From Antribacter gilvus (GTDB lineage Bacteria; Actinomycetota; Actinomycetes; Actinomycetales; Cellulomonadaceae), in NCBI RefSeq assembly GCF_003946865.1, contig NZ_QXTH01000016.1:32648-96647 (forward strand): a DNA stretch of 64,000 bases, given 5' to 3'. How positions within the stretch are numbered: position 1 is the first letter of the stretch; the number at the start of each line of letters is the position of its first letter. This document shows, in pieces, positions 1 through 7,236 of the stretch. Made by a program: the position numbers and the translations under genes. The notes beneath the pieces were generated by a model. That model was not told the origin of the DNA. It saw only the letters and a list, made by a program, of their open reading frames with translations, and made no database searches.

Positions 1-279
1 GCCCGCCGCCGTCGCGGTTCCGGCTCGTCCCGTCTCCTGGCGGGACCGGAACCATCGATCCATCGCCCTGTGGCGGCGGCGGGCCAGACCGGCGAGCAGA
101 CCGCACGCAGCCAGCCCGACCAGGCCGGCCAGGAGGCCGATCGTCGGAAACGTGTCTGCCGTCAGGCGGAACGACGCCAAGGACGCGGCGGTCATCCCGA
201 GCAGGGTGCGACGCCACGCGAGCTCGGTGCGCTCGGCCTGGAGCCCCGGGTCCGCGGGCGCACGCTCGCCTCCCGTCAC
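1..279 (-). CDS. DUF202-like small membrane protein (3' end outside window)
   Basis: Minus-strand reading from a GTG at 279 stays open for 93 codons to the window edge, so the C-terminus is missing. The N-terminus has the DUF202 pattern of an acidic start, then a motif like ERTELAWRRTLLGM and a hydrophobic segment around residues 44-65 (IGLLAGLVGLAACGLLAGL). The start codon overlaps the stop of the preceding DUF202 gene in a GTGA quartet, so the two are almost certainly translated together. DUF202 proteins are small inner-membrane proteins of unknown function that often occur as adjacent pairs. The pairing and overlap are seen; the function is not known. Confidence 0.75.
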   Translation of the reverse strand, partial: MTGGERAPADPGLQAERTELAWRRTLLGMTAASLASFRLTADTFPTIGLLAGLVGLAACGLLAGLARRRHRAMDRWFRSRQETGRAGTATAAG

Positions 280-638
280 GACAGGACCGAACCCAGCAGG
301 GCGAGGACCGCGACGGCCGGGATCCCGACGACGAGGAACAGCGTGGGAAGCGAGGCAGGCAACGGGTCGCCCCGCCGCATGGCCCGCTCGTTCCGCGCCC
401 AGCCCACCCACGCCGCCGGCGGGAGCGCGAACCCGAGGACCAGCAGCAGCACGACCGCTGACGTCCGGAGCCCGGAGTGCCCCGGCACCTGGAGCGCTTC
501 GAGCGCGATGGCGCCCGCCACGAGCGCCAGCGACGTCCGCACCCAGGCCAGGAACGTGCGCTCGTTGGCCAGTGTGAACCGTGGGTCCGGCTCGCTGCCC
601 TCCCGGTAGACCTGACGGGGAAACCGGCGGTCGGTCAC
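276..638 (-). CDS. DUF202 family (YidH-like) membrane protein
   Basis: 120-aa protein from GTG 638, which overlaps the stop of the upstream lipoprotein reading frame in a GTGA quartet. Residues 1-20 are hydrophilic (PDPRFTLANERTFLAWVRTS is the DUF202 signature around residues 18-36), followed by three hydrophobic helices at about 33-50, 60-78 and 100-119. This is the usual size and three-helix topology of YidH-type DUF202 proteins, which sit in the cytoplasmic membrane and have no assigned biochemical role. It lies between a broken lipoprotein gene and a second DUF202 gene, all on the minus strand as one transcription unit. A longer frame exists upstream, but it runs through the damaged lipoprotein and lacks membrane-protein character. 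Confidence 0.85.
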   Translation of the reverse strand: MTDRRFPRQVYREGSEPDPRFTLANERTFLAWVRTSLALVAGAIALEALQVPGHSGLRTSAVVLLLVLGFALPPAAWVGWARNERAMRRGDPLPASLPTLFLVVGIPAVAVLALLGSVLS

Positions 639-1200
639 AGCGCCTCCTCGAAGCTGTCGGCTGTGACCTCGCGGATCGGGTTGCCCTTGGCGACCGAGGT
701 GAACGTCCCGGGGACTGTGGCCTGGTAGATCGACTGGTCGGCGTTGACCAGGGTCGTGGGCAGACCGGGCCACTCGTGGAGGAACATCGCGTACACGGTC
801 TACACGGTCCACGTCGACGACGTCGTCCGGGGCGAGGCCACGATCGGCGACACCATCGAGGTCCGAAGGCTCGGGGGCGTCGCTCGGCGGGCGACTGTAC
901 GTCGAGGAGCGGGAGGCCGAGCTCACGCTCGACTCGCAGTACGGCGTCTGCGCCGGCCTGGGGGTCGAGGTTCTCGTCGCCCGCCGCCGACGGGCTGAGC
1001 GCGATGTCGATCGCGCGGACCTCGCTGCTCAGCGGTGTGCCGATCACGACGAGCGAGGAGTCGGCGACCAGCTCGTCGATCGACCGGTAGGTCACGTAGG
1101 ACGAGGGGTAGACGACAGGTTCGCTGGTGGAGCACGCGGTCGTCGTCGCGGCGCCCGCGACGGCGACCGCGGGAACGCCGAGGCGTCGAAGCATGCGCAT
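635..1200 (-). pseudogene. Lipoprotein gene disrupted by an internal inversion and frameshifts
   Basis: A good start lies at ATG 1200 behind GGAGGGAAG, giving a lipoprotein signal peptide (MRMLRRLGVPAVAVAGAAT, then TTACS with the acylated Cys at residue 23) and a domain reading SLVVIGTPLSSEVRAID. The frame runs to about 943 and then loses sense. Protein-like sequence resumes on the opposite strand between 795 and 938 (YTVYTVHVDDVVRGEATIG, and after a 1-base shift LYVEEREAELTLDSQY). It returns to the minus strand from 790 to 635 (AMFLHEWPGLPTTLVNADQS to a stop overlapping the next gene). Flipping 791-942 joins DSQY to AMFLHEWPG. The order of pieces shows a once-intact secreted lipoprotein of about 185 residues. 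Function unknown. Confidence 0.7.
791..942. other. Inverted segment bounded by GTAC palindromes
   Basis: Both edges are the tetranucleotide GTAC (791-794 and 939-942). Inside them the lipoprotein coding sense is on the plus strand, while on both flanks it is on the minus strand. Reverting the segment restores continuity at the 790 edge. At the 943 edge a single-base frame discrepancy remains. Confidence 0.65.
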
Positions 1201-1320
1201 GTCCAGGTCTTCCCTCCAGCAGATCCGGTGACGAACCTCAGGAGAACATCATGACGGTCCTCCGGACGGATCACGCCTACGTCGTCGTCGAGATCTCCGC
1301 CGACCGACACTCCTCGGCAG

Positions 1321-2046
1321 ATGGACACCCTGGAACCGGGCTGGCAGGCTGCCTCCGTGCATGCGGACCTTGGCGGAGTGACTCTTTCGTACGAGCTGCA
1401 CGGGCCCGAGGACGCGCCCGTCCTCGTGCTCCTGCACGGCATGGGTGCCGCGAGCGACGGGTCGTCGTGGCGCCCGGTGATCCCCCTCCTCGCGGCGGAC
1501 CACCGGCTCGTCGTCCCCGACCTGCGCGGCCACGGCGCCAGCGGCCGTCCCGGCACCTACCGGCTCGCCGAGATGGCCGACGACGTCGCGCGGCTGCTCG
1601 ACCTGCTGGGCGTGGGGCGGGCGGTCGTCGTCGGGCACTCGATGGGCGGGATCGTGGCGATCGTGCTCGCCCAGGCGCGGCCGGACCTGGTCGGAGGGCT
1701 CGTCGTCGAGGACTCGCCACCTCCGCCGCCTGCCTCCGCGCCGCCCGTGGACGTCTCGCCGCCGTACCGTCCGGGCGGGCCCGAGGACTACGACCAGGAC
1801 GTCAGGCCGGCCGTGCTGCGGGAGACCAGCCAGCACGATCCCGCCTGGGCGCGGCGCCTCGGGGAGATCACCGTCCCCGCGCTCGTGATCGGCGGCGGCC
1901 CCGGCGGGGTCGACCAGGAAGCCCTCTCCGCGCTCGCGGCCCGGTTCCCGGCCGGGACGATGACCACCATCGACGCGGGCCACACCGTCCACGGCGCGCG
2001 GCCCGCCGACTTCGTCGCCGTGCTGCGGGACTGGCTGACGGGATAG
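1321..2046 (+). CDS. Alpha/beta hydrolase
   Basis: 241-aa single-domain alpha/beta hydrolase. The oxyanion region is LLHGMG at residues 37-42, the nucleophile elbow is GHSMGG at 105-110 (Ser107), and the likely catalytic His is in DAGHTVH near residue 221. PDLRGHGASG at 66-75 is typical of the epoxide hydrolase/haloperoxidase-like branch. There is no signal peptide, so it should be cytoplasmic. The cap region is short and contains a proline run at 133-138. The substrate cannot be told from sequence. The ATG at 1321 lacks a clear ribosome binding site, and an in-frame GTG at 1357 is possible. The gene converges on the xylanase gene across a strong bidirectional terminator. Confidence 0.85.
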   Translation: MDTLEPGWQAASVHADLGGVTLSYELHGPEDAPVLVLLHGMGAASDGSSWRPVIPLLAADHRLVVPDLRGHGASGRPGTYRLAEMADDVARLLDLLGVGRAVVVGHSMGGIVAIVLAQARPDLVGGLVVEDSPPPPPASAPPVDVSPPYRPGGPEDYDQDVRPAVLRETSQHDPAWARRLGEITVPALVIGGGPGGVDQEALSALAARFPAGTMTTIDAGHTVHGARPADFVAVLRDWLTG

Positions 2047-2090
2047 ACCGATGGCGCGTGGGACCCGGCCGGGCCCCACGCGCCATCGGT
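2047..2090. terminator. Bidirectional intrinsic terminator
   Basis: Perfect 16-bp stem (2047-2062 with 2075-2090), starting right after the hydrolase stop and ending before the convergent xylanase stop. There is no U-tract, as is usual in high-GC actinobacteria. Confidence 0.85.
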
Positions 2091-2106
2091 ACCTCAGGAA
2101 GTGGTG

Positions 2107-3264
2107 CTACCCGTTCAGGCCCGGCGGGGTGCGCGGGGACTTACCGGGGGTGGCGTCCGTGAGGCTCTCGAGAAGCGCGAAGTACGCGGGCTTCTTCTCG
2201 TACTCCTCGGTCATGATCGTCGCGTAGCCCTCCGGGAAGACTCCCGGGACCCAGGAGCGCGCGTCGTCGAAGCCCCAGACTGTGTAGCTCGTGCAGGACG
2301 CGACGTTGAGGCACGCCTCGAGCATCTTGTCGTACCGCTCCGCCTGCAGGGCGATCTGCTCGGCGTCCGGCTCCCCGTCCTCGCCGAGCGGCATGCGGAC
2401 GTCGGCCTCGGTGACGGACACCTTCAGCCCGAGGTCCGCGAACCGCTCGAAGTTCTCCTGGATCGACTCGTCGAAGCCGTACTGGAGGCTCAGGTGACCC
2501 TGAGCACCGAAGCCGTGCAGCGGCGCGCCGTCGGCGAGCAGCTCCTGCGCCAGGGCGTAGTAGGCGTCGGTCTTGTTGTTGATGCCCTCGGCGTTGTAGT
2601 CGTTGAGGAAGAGCACCGCCTCGGGGTCCGCCTCGTGCGCCCACTTGAAGGCGTCACTGAGAAGGGCGACCGGGTCCTCGGCGCACGCCTTGAGGAAAGG
2701 GTTGGCCCCGGTGCGCAGGCGCACACCGCCGGCGTCCCAGTCGTCCTGGAAGATCTCGTTCGCCACGTCCCACTCGTAGATCTCGCCGGCATAGCGGCCG
2801 ACGACGGTGCTGATGTGGTCCTCGAGGACGTCGCGCGCCTCGTCGCAGGTCCAGCCGGCGCTGGCGGTGGTGACCCACTGCGGGTTCTGGCTGTGCCAGA
2901 GCAGCGTGTGCCCACGGACCTCCTGGCCGTTGGCCTTCGCGAAGGCCATGACGGCGTCAGCCCCGGAGAAGTCGTAGACGTCGGGCTCCGGGTGGATCTC
3001 GGCCCACTTCATGTCGTTCTCGGGGGTCAGCGAGTTGAACTCCGTCGCAAGGATGCGCTGGAACTCGGTGGGGTTCTTGGGGTCGTAGCCGAGGAGGTCA
3101 CGCTGACCCCACACGGCACTGCCGATCTTGAGGTCACGCGGCGCCTCGGAGCGCAGGTTCGGCTCCGGGGGGTCGGCCTGGGCTCCGGGCACCACCAGTG
3201 CAAGGGCAGTGATGGCCGACGCCGAGATGGCGGCCACCCGCCGCATGGTTGTGGGTTGGGACAT
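2107..3264 (-). CDS. Secreted GH10 endo-1,4-beta-xylanase
   Basis: 385-aa protein starting at ATG 3264 behind GGAGAGG. A Sec signal peptide spans residues 1-30 (MRRVAAISASAITALALVV, cleaved near GAQA-DP). The rest is one GH10 TIM barrel: LTPENDMKW at 79-87, GHTLLWHSQNP at 118-128, the acid/base Glu170 in WDVANE, and the nucleophile Glu286 in SVTEADVRM. GH10 enzymes hydrolyse internal beta-1,4-xylosidic bonds in xylan outside the cell. There is no carbohydrate-binding module, unlike the second xylanase at 39.9-41.3 kb. A palindrome about 70 bp upstream (3333-3350) is a plausible LacI-family operator. Some GH10 enzymes also act on aryl-cellobiosides, so secondary cellulase activity cannot be excluded. 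Confidence 0.95.
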   Translation of the reverse strand: MSQPTTMRRVAAISASAITALALVVPGAQADPPEPNLRSEAPRDLKIGSAVWGQRDLLGYDPKNPTEFQRILATEFNSLTPENDMKWAEIHPEPDVYDFSGADAVMAFAKANGQEVRGHTLLWHSQNPQWVTTASAGWTCDEARDVLEDHISTVVGRYAGEIYEWDVANEIFQDDWDAGGVRLRTGANPFLKACAEDPVALLSDAFKWAHEADPEAVLFLNDYNAEGINNKTDAYYALAQELLADGAPLHGFGAQGHLSLQYGFDESIQENFERFADLGLKVSVTEADVRMPLGEDGEPDAEQIALQAERYDKMLEACLNVASCTSYTVWGFDDARSWVPGVFPEGYATIMTEEYEKKPAYFALLESLTDATPGKSPRTPPGLNG

Positions 3265-3332
3265 CGTTGTTCCTCTCCGATCCGGTTCCACCACGTCAGA
3301 CGAAACGGTGGAACTCATCCGTGCTTCGCCAG

Positions 3333-3350
3333 GTTAACGATATCGATAAC
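3333..3350. promoter_or_regulatory. Putative LacI-family operator upstream of the xylanase
   Basis: Eighteen-base near-perfect palindrome GTTAACGATATCGATAAC (8 of 9 pairs match) in the xylanase promoter region. A/T-rich arms around CG are typical of LacI/GalR-type sugar-responsive operators. The regulator itself is not in the window. Confidence 0.5.
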
Positions 3351-3401
3351 GATTTCGCAAGGGGTCCGGGCCCGGCGGTGGCTTTCGTCCGGATACGGCT
3401 G

Positions 3402-4262
3402 CTACCGGTCGAGCATCGTGGAGAACGTGGCGCCGCCGTCGGTGGAGGCGTACACGGTGCCGTTGGCGGCGGCGTAGATCTCTGTCGCCGACTCGATGGT
3501 CAGCGCCTCGGGCTGCCCACCCAGGCTGCCCTGCTCGGTCCACTCGCCGGCCGGGTCCTGCGCCGTGTACACGACGCCGTCCGGGGTCACGCCGGCCAGG
3601 GCGCCGTCGTCGGCCCAGCTCACGAAGACCATCACCGGTGCCGACCCGATGATCTCGAACGTGGCTCCGCCGTCCGCGCTCCGGGTCAGGCCCTGCGACG
3701 TGGTGGCGACGAGGACGGCAGGATCGTCGGGGCTGACCGCGAAGTCCGCGATCTCCGCGCTGCTGGCTTCCTCCCAGGACCGCTTGTCGGCGCTGGTCAG
3801 CAGCTGGCCGGTCATCGAGTTCAGGCCGTACACGCGGTCGTGGCGGTAGTCGAGCGCGTGGAAGTCCGCCTCACCGCTCAGCGAGAGCGTCTCCCACGTC
3901 TCACCGCCGTCGGTGCTCTCGATGAGGCCGACCGAGCTCGGGCCACCCTGGCCCGCACCGGGATGTCCGCTGGCCAGGAAGTGGCCCGGTCCGGCGACGG
4001 TGAACCCCATATAGTCCTGCACGAGGTCGCCGACCAGCGTCGCGCTGCCGTCGTCGATCCGGAACAGGCCGTGGTGCGTCCCGGCGTACACGGTGCCGTC
4101 GCCGGGGTCGATGCCGATCCCGTGGATGTGCACCATCTCGGGGGCCGCTCCGCCGCCGGTGGGCGGATCGTCCTTCGTCATCAGGATCAGCAGCGCGGCC
4201 ACCACGAGGCCGATCGTGAGCGTGGCGGCAACGGTCATCACCACAGAGCTTCGTCGAGTCAC
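3402..4262 (-). CDS. Membrane-anchored BNR/Asp-box repeat protein (F510_1955 family glycosyl hydrolase-like)
   Basis: 286-aa protein from GTG 4262 behind CGAGAGG. Residues 8-30 form an N-terminal membrane helix or uncleaved signal. The rest is a beta-propeller-like repeat domain with VHIHGIGIDPGDGTVYAGTH near residues 44-63 and several Asp-boxes (STDGGETWE, SADGGATFE, STDGGATFS). This arrangement matches the F510_1955 family, a sialidase-fold group annotated as glycosylhydrolases with no proven substrate. Asp-boxes are structural, and the sialidase catalytic Arg triad is not evident, so sialidase activity should not be assumed. It sits alone between the xylanase and a divergent amidase. Confidence 0.75.
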   Translation of the reverse strand: MTRRSSVVMTVAATLTIGLVVAALLILMTKDDPPTGGGAAPEMVHIHGIGIDPGDGTVYAGTHHGLFRIDDGSATLVGDLVQDYMGFTVAGPGHFLASGHPGAGQGGPSSVGLIESTDGGETWETLSLSGEADFHALDYRHDRVYGLNSMTGQLLTSADKRSWEEASSAEIADFAVSPDDPAVLVATTSQGLTRSADGGATFEIIGSAPVMVFVSWADDGALAGVTPDGVVYTAQDPAGEWTEQGSLGGQPEALTIESATEIYAAANGTVYASTDGGATFSTMLDR

Positions 4263-4365
4263 GGATGGACCTCTCGTTGGGGCTTCGTGAACTTTACCTA
4301 CCGGAGTGCGGGCTCCGAGGCGGACGCCTCCCCGCTTCGGATCCCGACCTGGCAGGATGCCCGCC

Positions 4366-5535
4366 ATGGACACCTCCAGGTGGCGCGTGCTTCCCGACGA
4401 CGGCCCGCTGGTCGCCCCCGTCGCGTCCGGTGCCCTGGACGGGGAGACCGTCGCGGTCAAGGACCTCTTCGCCGTGGCCGGACAGCGGGTCGGAGCGGGA
4501 AACCCGGCCTGGCTCCACGCAGCGCGTGAGGAGCCCGAGCACTCGTGGGCGGTCGAGCGGCTGCTGGCGGCCGGTGCGGCCGTGCGCGGCATCGCGCAGA
4601 CCGAGGAGTTCGCGTGGTCCCTGACCGGTGCGAACGCGCACTACGGCACGCCGCGGAACCCCTCGGCGCCCGGACGGATCAGCGGCGGCTCGAGCTCGGG
4701 CTCCGCGGCCGCCGTCGCCGCCGGTGAGGTATCGATCGGGCTCGGCACGGACACCTCCGGCTCGATCCGTGTCCCGGCGGCGTACCAAGGCTTGTGGAGC
4801 CTGCGTCCGACACACGGCGCGATACCGTCCGACGGCGTCCTGCCACTCGCCCCGTCGTTCGACACCGTCGGCTGGCTGACCCGCGATGCCGGACTGCTCG
4901 CCCGGGTCGGTGAGGTGCTGCTCCCGCCCGACACCGCGACGCCGTCGGGCACGCTCCTGGCCGACCGGACCTTGCTGGGGCTCGCGGAGCCCGACGTGCG
5001 CGACGCCGTCGTGCGGGCGGTGCACGGAGGCGGGCGGCCGCCGCGACACGTCGAGTGGGACCTCCCGGACGCCTGGGTGGATGCCTTGCGCATCGTGCAG
5101 GCCGCCGAAGCCTGGCAGGCTCACGGCGCCTGGATCGAAGGACGGTTCGACACGCTGGGACCCGCTGTGCGCGGCCGGTTCGAGCTCGCGCGAGCGGTCA
5201 CGCCGGAGCAGGCTGAGGCCGCGCGGACCGTGGTCAGCCGAGCGCGAGCGGAGATCCGCGGCCGGCTCGGCGCTGACGTCCTGGTGCTGCCTTCGGCGTC
5301 GTCCGTGGCACCGGTCGCGGGTGATCCGTCGGCAGCGGAGGCGGTGCGCGCGGCGACCGTCGTGCTGTCCGCGACGGCGGTCCTGGGCGGGCTGCCCTCG
5401 GTATCGGTCCCGGTCCGTACCTCTGCCGGCCTGCCTGCAGGTGTCAGCCTCGTCGGGCCCGCCGGGTCGGACCGCGGGCTCCTGGCGTTCGCTGCCGACT
5501 TCGCGAGGCGCTCCGCGACCGTCGTCTCGCCGTAG
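4366..5535 (+). CDS. Amidase signature family enzyme
   Basis: 389-aa amidase with the Ser-cisSer-Lys triad: Lys32 in VAVKDLFAV, the Ser cluster at 109-111 in GGSSSGSAAA, and the nucleophile Ser133 in GTDTSGSIRVPA. These enzymes hydrolyse amides. Relatives include glutamyl-tRNA amidotransferase subunit A, allophanate hydrolase and aryl-acylamidases. At 389 residues it is shorter than GatA (about 480-500) and has no gatB or gatC neighbours, so a stand-alone amidase of unknown substrate is more likely. The start is ATG 4366; an ATG three codons upstream at 4357 is equally possible. It is divergent from the BNR protein and monocistronic as far as can be seen. Confidence 0.88.
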   Translation: MDTSRWRVLPDDGPLVAPVASGALDGETVAVKDLFAVAGQRVGAGNPAWLHAAREEPEHSWAVERLLAAGAAVRGIAQTEEFAWSLTGANAHYGTPRNPSAPGRISGGSSSGSAAAVAAGEVSIGLGTDTSGSIRVPAAYQGLWSLRPTHGAIPSDGVLPLAPSFDTVGWLTRDAGLLARVGEVLLPPDTATPSGTLLADRTLLGLAEPDVRDAVVRAVHGGGRPPRHVEWDLPDAWVDALRIVQAAEAWQAHGAWIEGRFDTLGPAVRGRFELARAVTPEQAEAARTVVSRARAEIRGRLGADVLVLPSASSVAPVAGDPSAAEAVRAATVVLSATAVLGGLPSVSVPVRTSAGLPAGVSLVGPAGSDRGLLAFAADFARRSATVVSP

Positions 5536-5651
5536 CGAGGGCTTGGCCTGAGACCGCAGGCCGCCTCACCGTCTCATCGTCGGGTCGGCGGTGCCCCGAG
5601 ACGTACGCGTAATCCCTCGCCCGTGAACCGTCCTGTGCCTACCATCGTTCC

Positions 5652-5809
5652 TGGTCGGCGTGGGGCGTGACGAACCCCGTGAAGCGCCTGGCCCGCGCGT
5701 GCGGCGTACCGACGAGAGACCGGCCCGGTTGGCCGGTGAAGGTGTGGTGGCACCGCGACCTTGCCCCCGCCCACACCTCCAGGGCAGTCATTGCGAACTG
5801 GAGGTGACC
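5652..5809 (+). promoter_or_regulatory. Translational (class II) T-box riboswitch
   Basis: Leader of the AspRS-like gene with the parts of a T-box in order. An ultrashort stem I is formed by GGGG 5662-5665 with CCCC 5675-5678, and its loop CGTGACGAA carries a GAC (Asp) codon at 5669-5671. Stem III is ACCGGCC (5719-5725) with GGCCGGT (5731-5737). The hallmark T-box sequence GGTGGCACCGCG lies at 5746-5757. CACCTCCAG (5774-5782) is perfectly complementary to the Shine-Dalgarno region CTGGAGGTG (5798-5806). Uncharged tRNA should free the ribosome binding site. A possible -10 (TACCAT) ends near 5645. Confidence 0.85.
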
Positions 5810-7123
5810 ATGAGCTCTTTCACGACCACGACCACGCCCACGCCCTCGCGCACGCTGTGCGCGGACCTCTCCCGGTGCGAACCGGGGACACACGTCCGGC
5901 TACAGGGGTGGGTCCACCGCCGTCGGACGCTGTCCACCGTGACGTTCCTCGTGCTGCGAGACCGGTCCGGCCTCGCCCAGGTGGTGCTGCGCCCCGCAGA
6001 CGACCAGGACGTGCCGACGGAGGAGACAACCGTGGAGGTCGTCGGGACCGTGACGCCCAACCCGCAGGCTCCCGGCGGCGTCGAGGTGACGGCCCCTGTT
6101 GTCACGGCGCTGACCGAGCCCGCCGCCACCCCGCCGGTCGAGCTGTGGCGACCTACCCTCACCTCCGGGCTCGCCACCCTGCTCGACCACGCACCGGTGA
6201 CGTGGCGGCACCCGGCCCGGCGCGCGGCGTGGGAGATCGCTGCGGCGTCCCTGCGTGGGTTCCGCACGACGCTGGACGCCGACGGTTTCACCGAGATCCA
6301 CACCCCGAAGCTCGTGGAGTCCGCGACCGAGTCCGGGGCGAACGTGTTCGGCGTGGACTATTTCGGCCGCCCGGCATTCCTTGCGCAGTCGCCGCAGTTC
6401 TACAAGCAGCAGCTCGTGGGCGTGTTCGAGCGGGTCTACGAGATAGGGCCGGTGTTCCGGGCCGAGCCGCACGACACCGTGCGTCACCTCGCCGAGTACG
6501 TCTCCCTGGACGTCGAGCTCGGGTTCATCCGTGACCACCGCGACGTCCTGGCGGTGCTGCGTGAGGTCCTGGCGGGCATGGCGGACGCGGTCCGCGAGTA
6601 CGCCGGCCCGGCAGTCGAACGTCTCGGTGTGGATGTGCCGGCCGTCCCGGAGCAGATCCCGGTGATCCACTTCGCCGATGCCCTGGCACTGGTCGGGGCG
6701 CCCGACGACGAACCGGACCTCGCCCCGGAGCACGAGCGCGCCCTCGGCGAGTGGGCTCTGTCCGAGCACGGGAGCGACTTCCTGGCCGTCGAGGGCTACC
6801 CCATGGCCAAGCGCCCGTTCTACACCCACCCGCAGCCCGACGACCTGCGCTGGTCGAACAGCTTCGATGTCCTCTTCCGGGGCTTGGAGCTGGTCACCGG
6901 CGGGCAGCGACTGCACCGCCCCTCCGAGTACCACCACGCGATCCGTGCCCGGGGCCAGGACCCGGCCGCCTACGCGGCGTACCTCCACGCGTTCGAGCAC
7001 GGCATGCCACCACACGGTGGATTCGCCATCGGGCTGGAGCGCTGGACGAGCCGGATCACCCGGGCTGCGAACGTCCGGGAGGTCACCCTCTTCCCGCGCG
7101 ACCTGCACCGCCTCACGCCCTGA
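5810..7123 (+). CDS. Archaeal-type aspartyl-tRNA synthetase paralogue (aspartate--tRNA(Asn) ligase-like)
   Basis: 437-aa class IIb synthetase starting at ATG 5810 behind GGAGGT. Residues 15-105 form the OB-fold anticodon-binding domain (VRLQGWVHRRRTLSTVTFLV). The catalytic core carries motif 2 around FRAEPHDTVRHLAEY, RPFYTHP, and TGGQRLHRPSEYHHAIRARG, and motif 3 is GGFAIGLERW near residues 405-414. Length and motifs match archaeal-type AspRS rather than the larger bacterial AspS, which has a GAD insertion. It probably charges tRNA-Asp, possibly tRNA-Asn as well, and is expected to be a second copy beside a housekeeping AspS elsewhere. Expression is controlled by the T-box leader, so it should rise when the cognate tRNA is uncharged. 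Asn specificity is an alternative. Confidence 0.85.
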   Translation: MSSFTTTTTPTPSRTLCADLSRCEPGTHVRLQGWVHRRRTLSTVTFLVLRDRSGLAQVVLRPADDQDVPTEETTVEVVGTVTPNPQAPGGVEVTAPVVTALTEPAATPPVELWRPTLTSGLATLLDHAPVTWRHPARRAAWEIAAASLRGFRTTLDADGFTEIHTPKLVESATESGANVFGVDYFGRPAFLAQSPQFYKQQLVGVFERVYEIGPVFRAEPHDTVRHLAEYVSLDVELGFIRDHRDVLAVLREVLAGMADAVREYAGPAVERLGVDVPAVPEQIPVIHFADALALVGAPDDEPDLAPEHERALGEWALSEHGSDFLAVEGYPMAKRPFYTHPQPDDLRWSNSFDVLFRGLELVTGGQRLHRPSEYHHAIRARGQDPAAYAAYLHAFEHGMPPHGGFAIGLERWTSRITRAANVREVTLFPRDLHRLTP

Positions 7124-7129
7124 CGGGTC

Positions 7130-7162
7130 GGCTGGGCCTGGGTTTGGCACCCGGGCCCAGCC
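7130..7162. terminator. Intrinsic terminator between convergent genes
   Basis: Fourteen-base stem (7130-7143 with 7149-7162, one G-T pair) directly after the AspRS-like stop and upstream of the convergent MFS stop. Confidence 0.75.
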
Positions 7163-7236
7163 CTGCATGGATCGTGAGGTGCCGCGCCTCCCAGGTGCCG
7201 GTCGGGTGGTCTGCGAGGCGCTGACCGAGACCGCGG

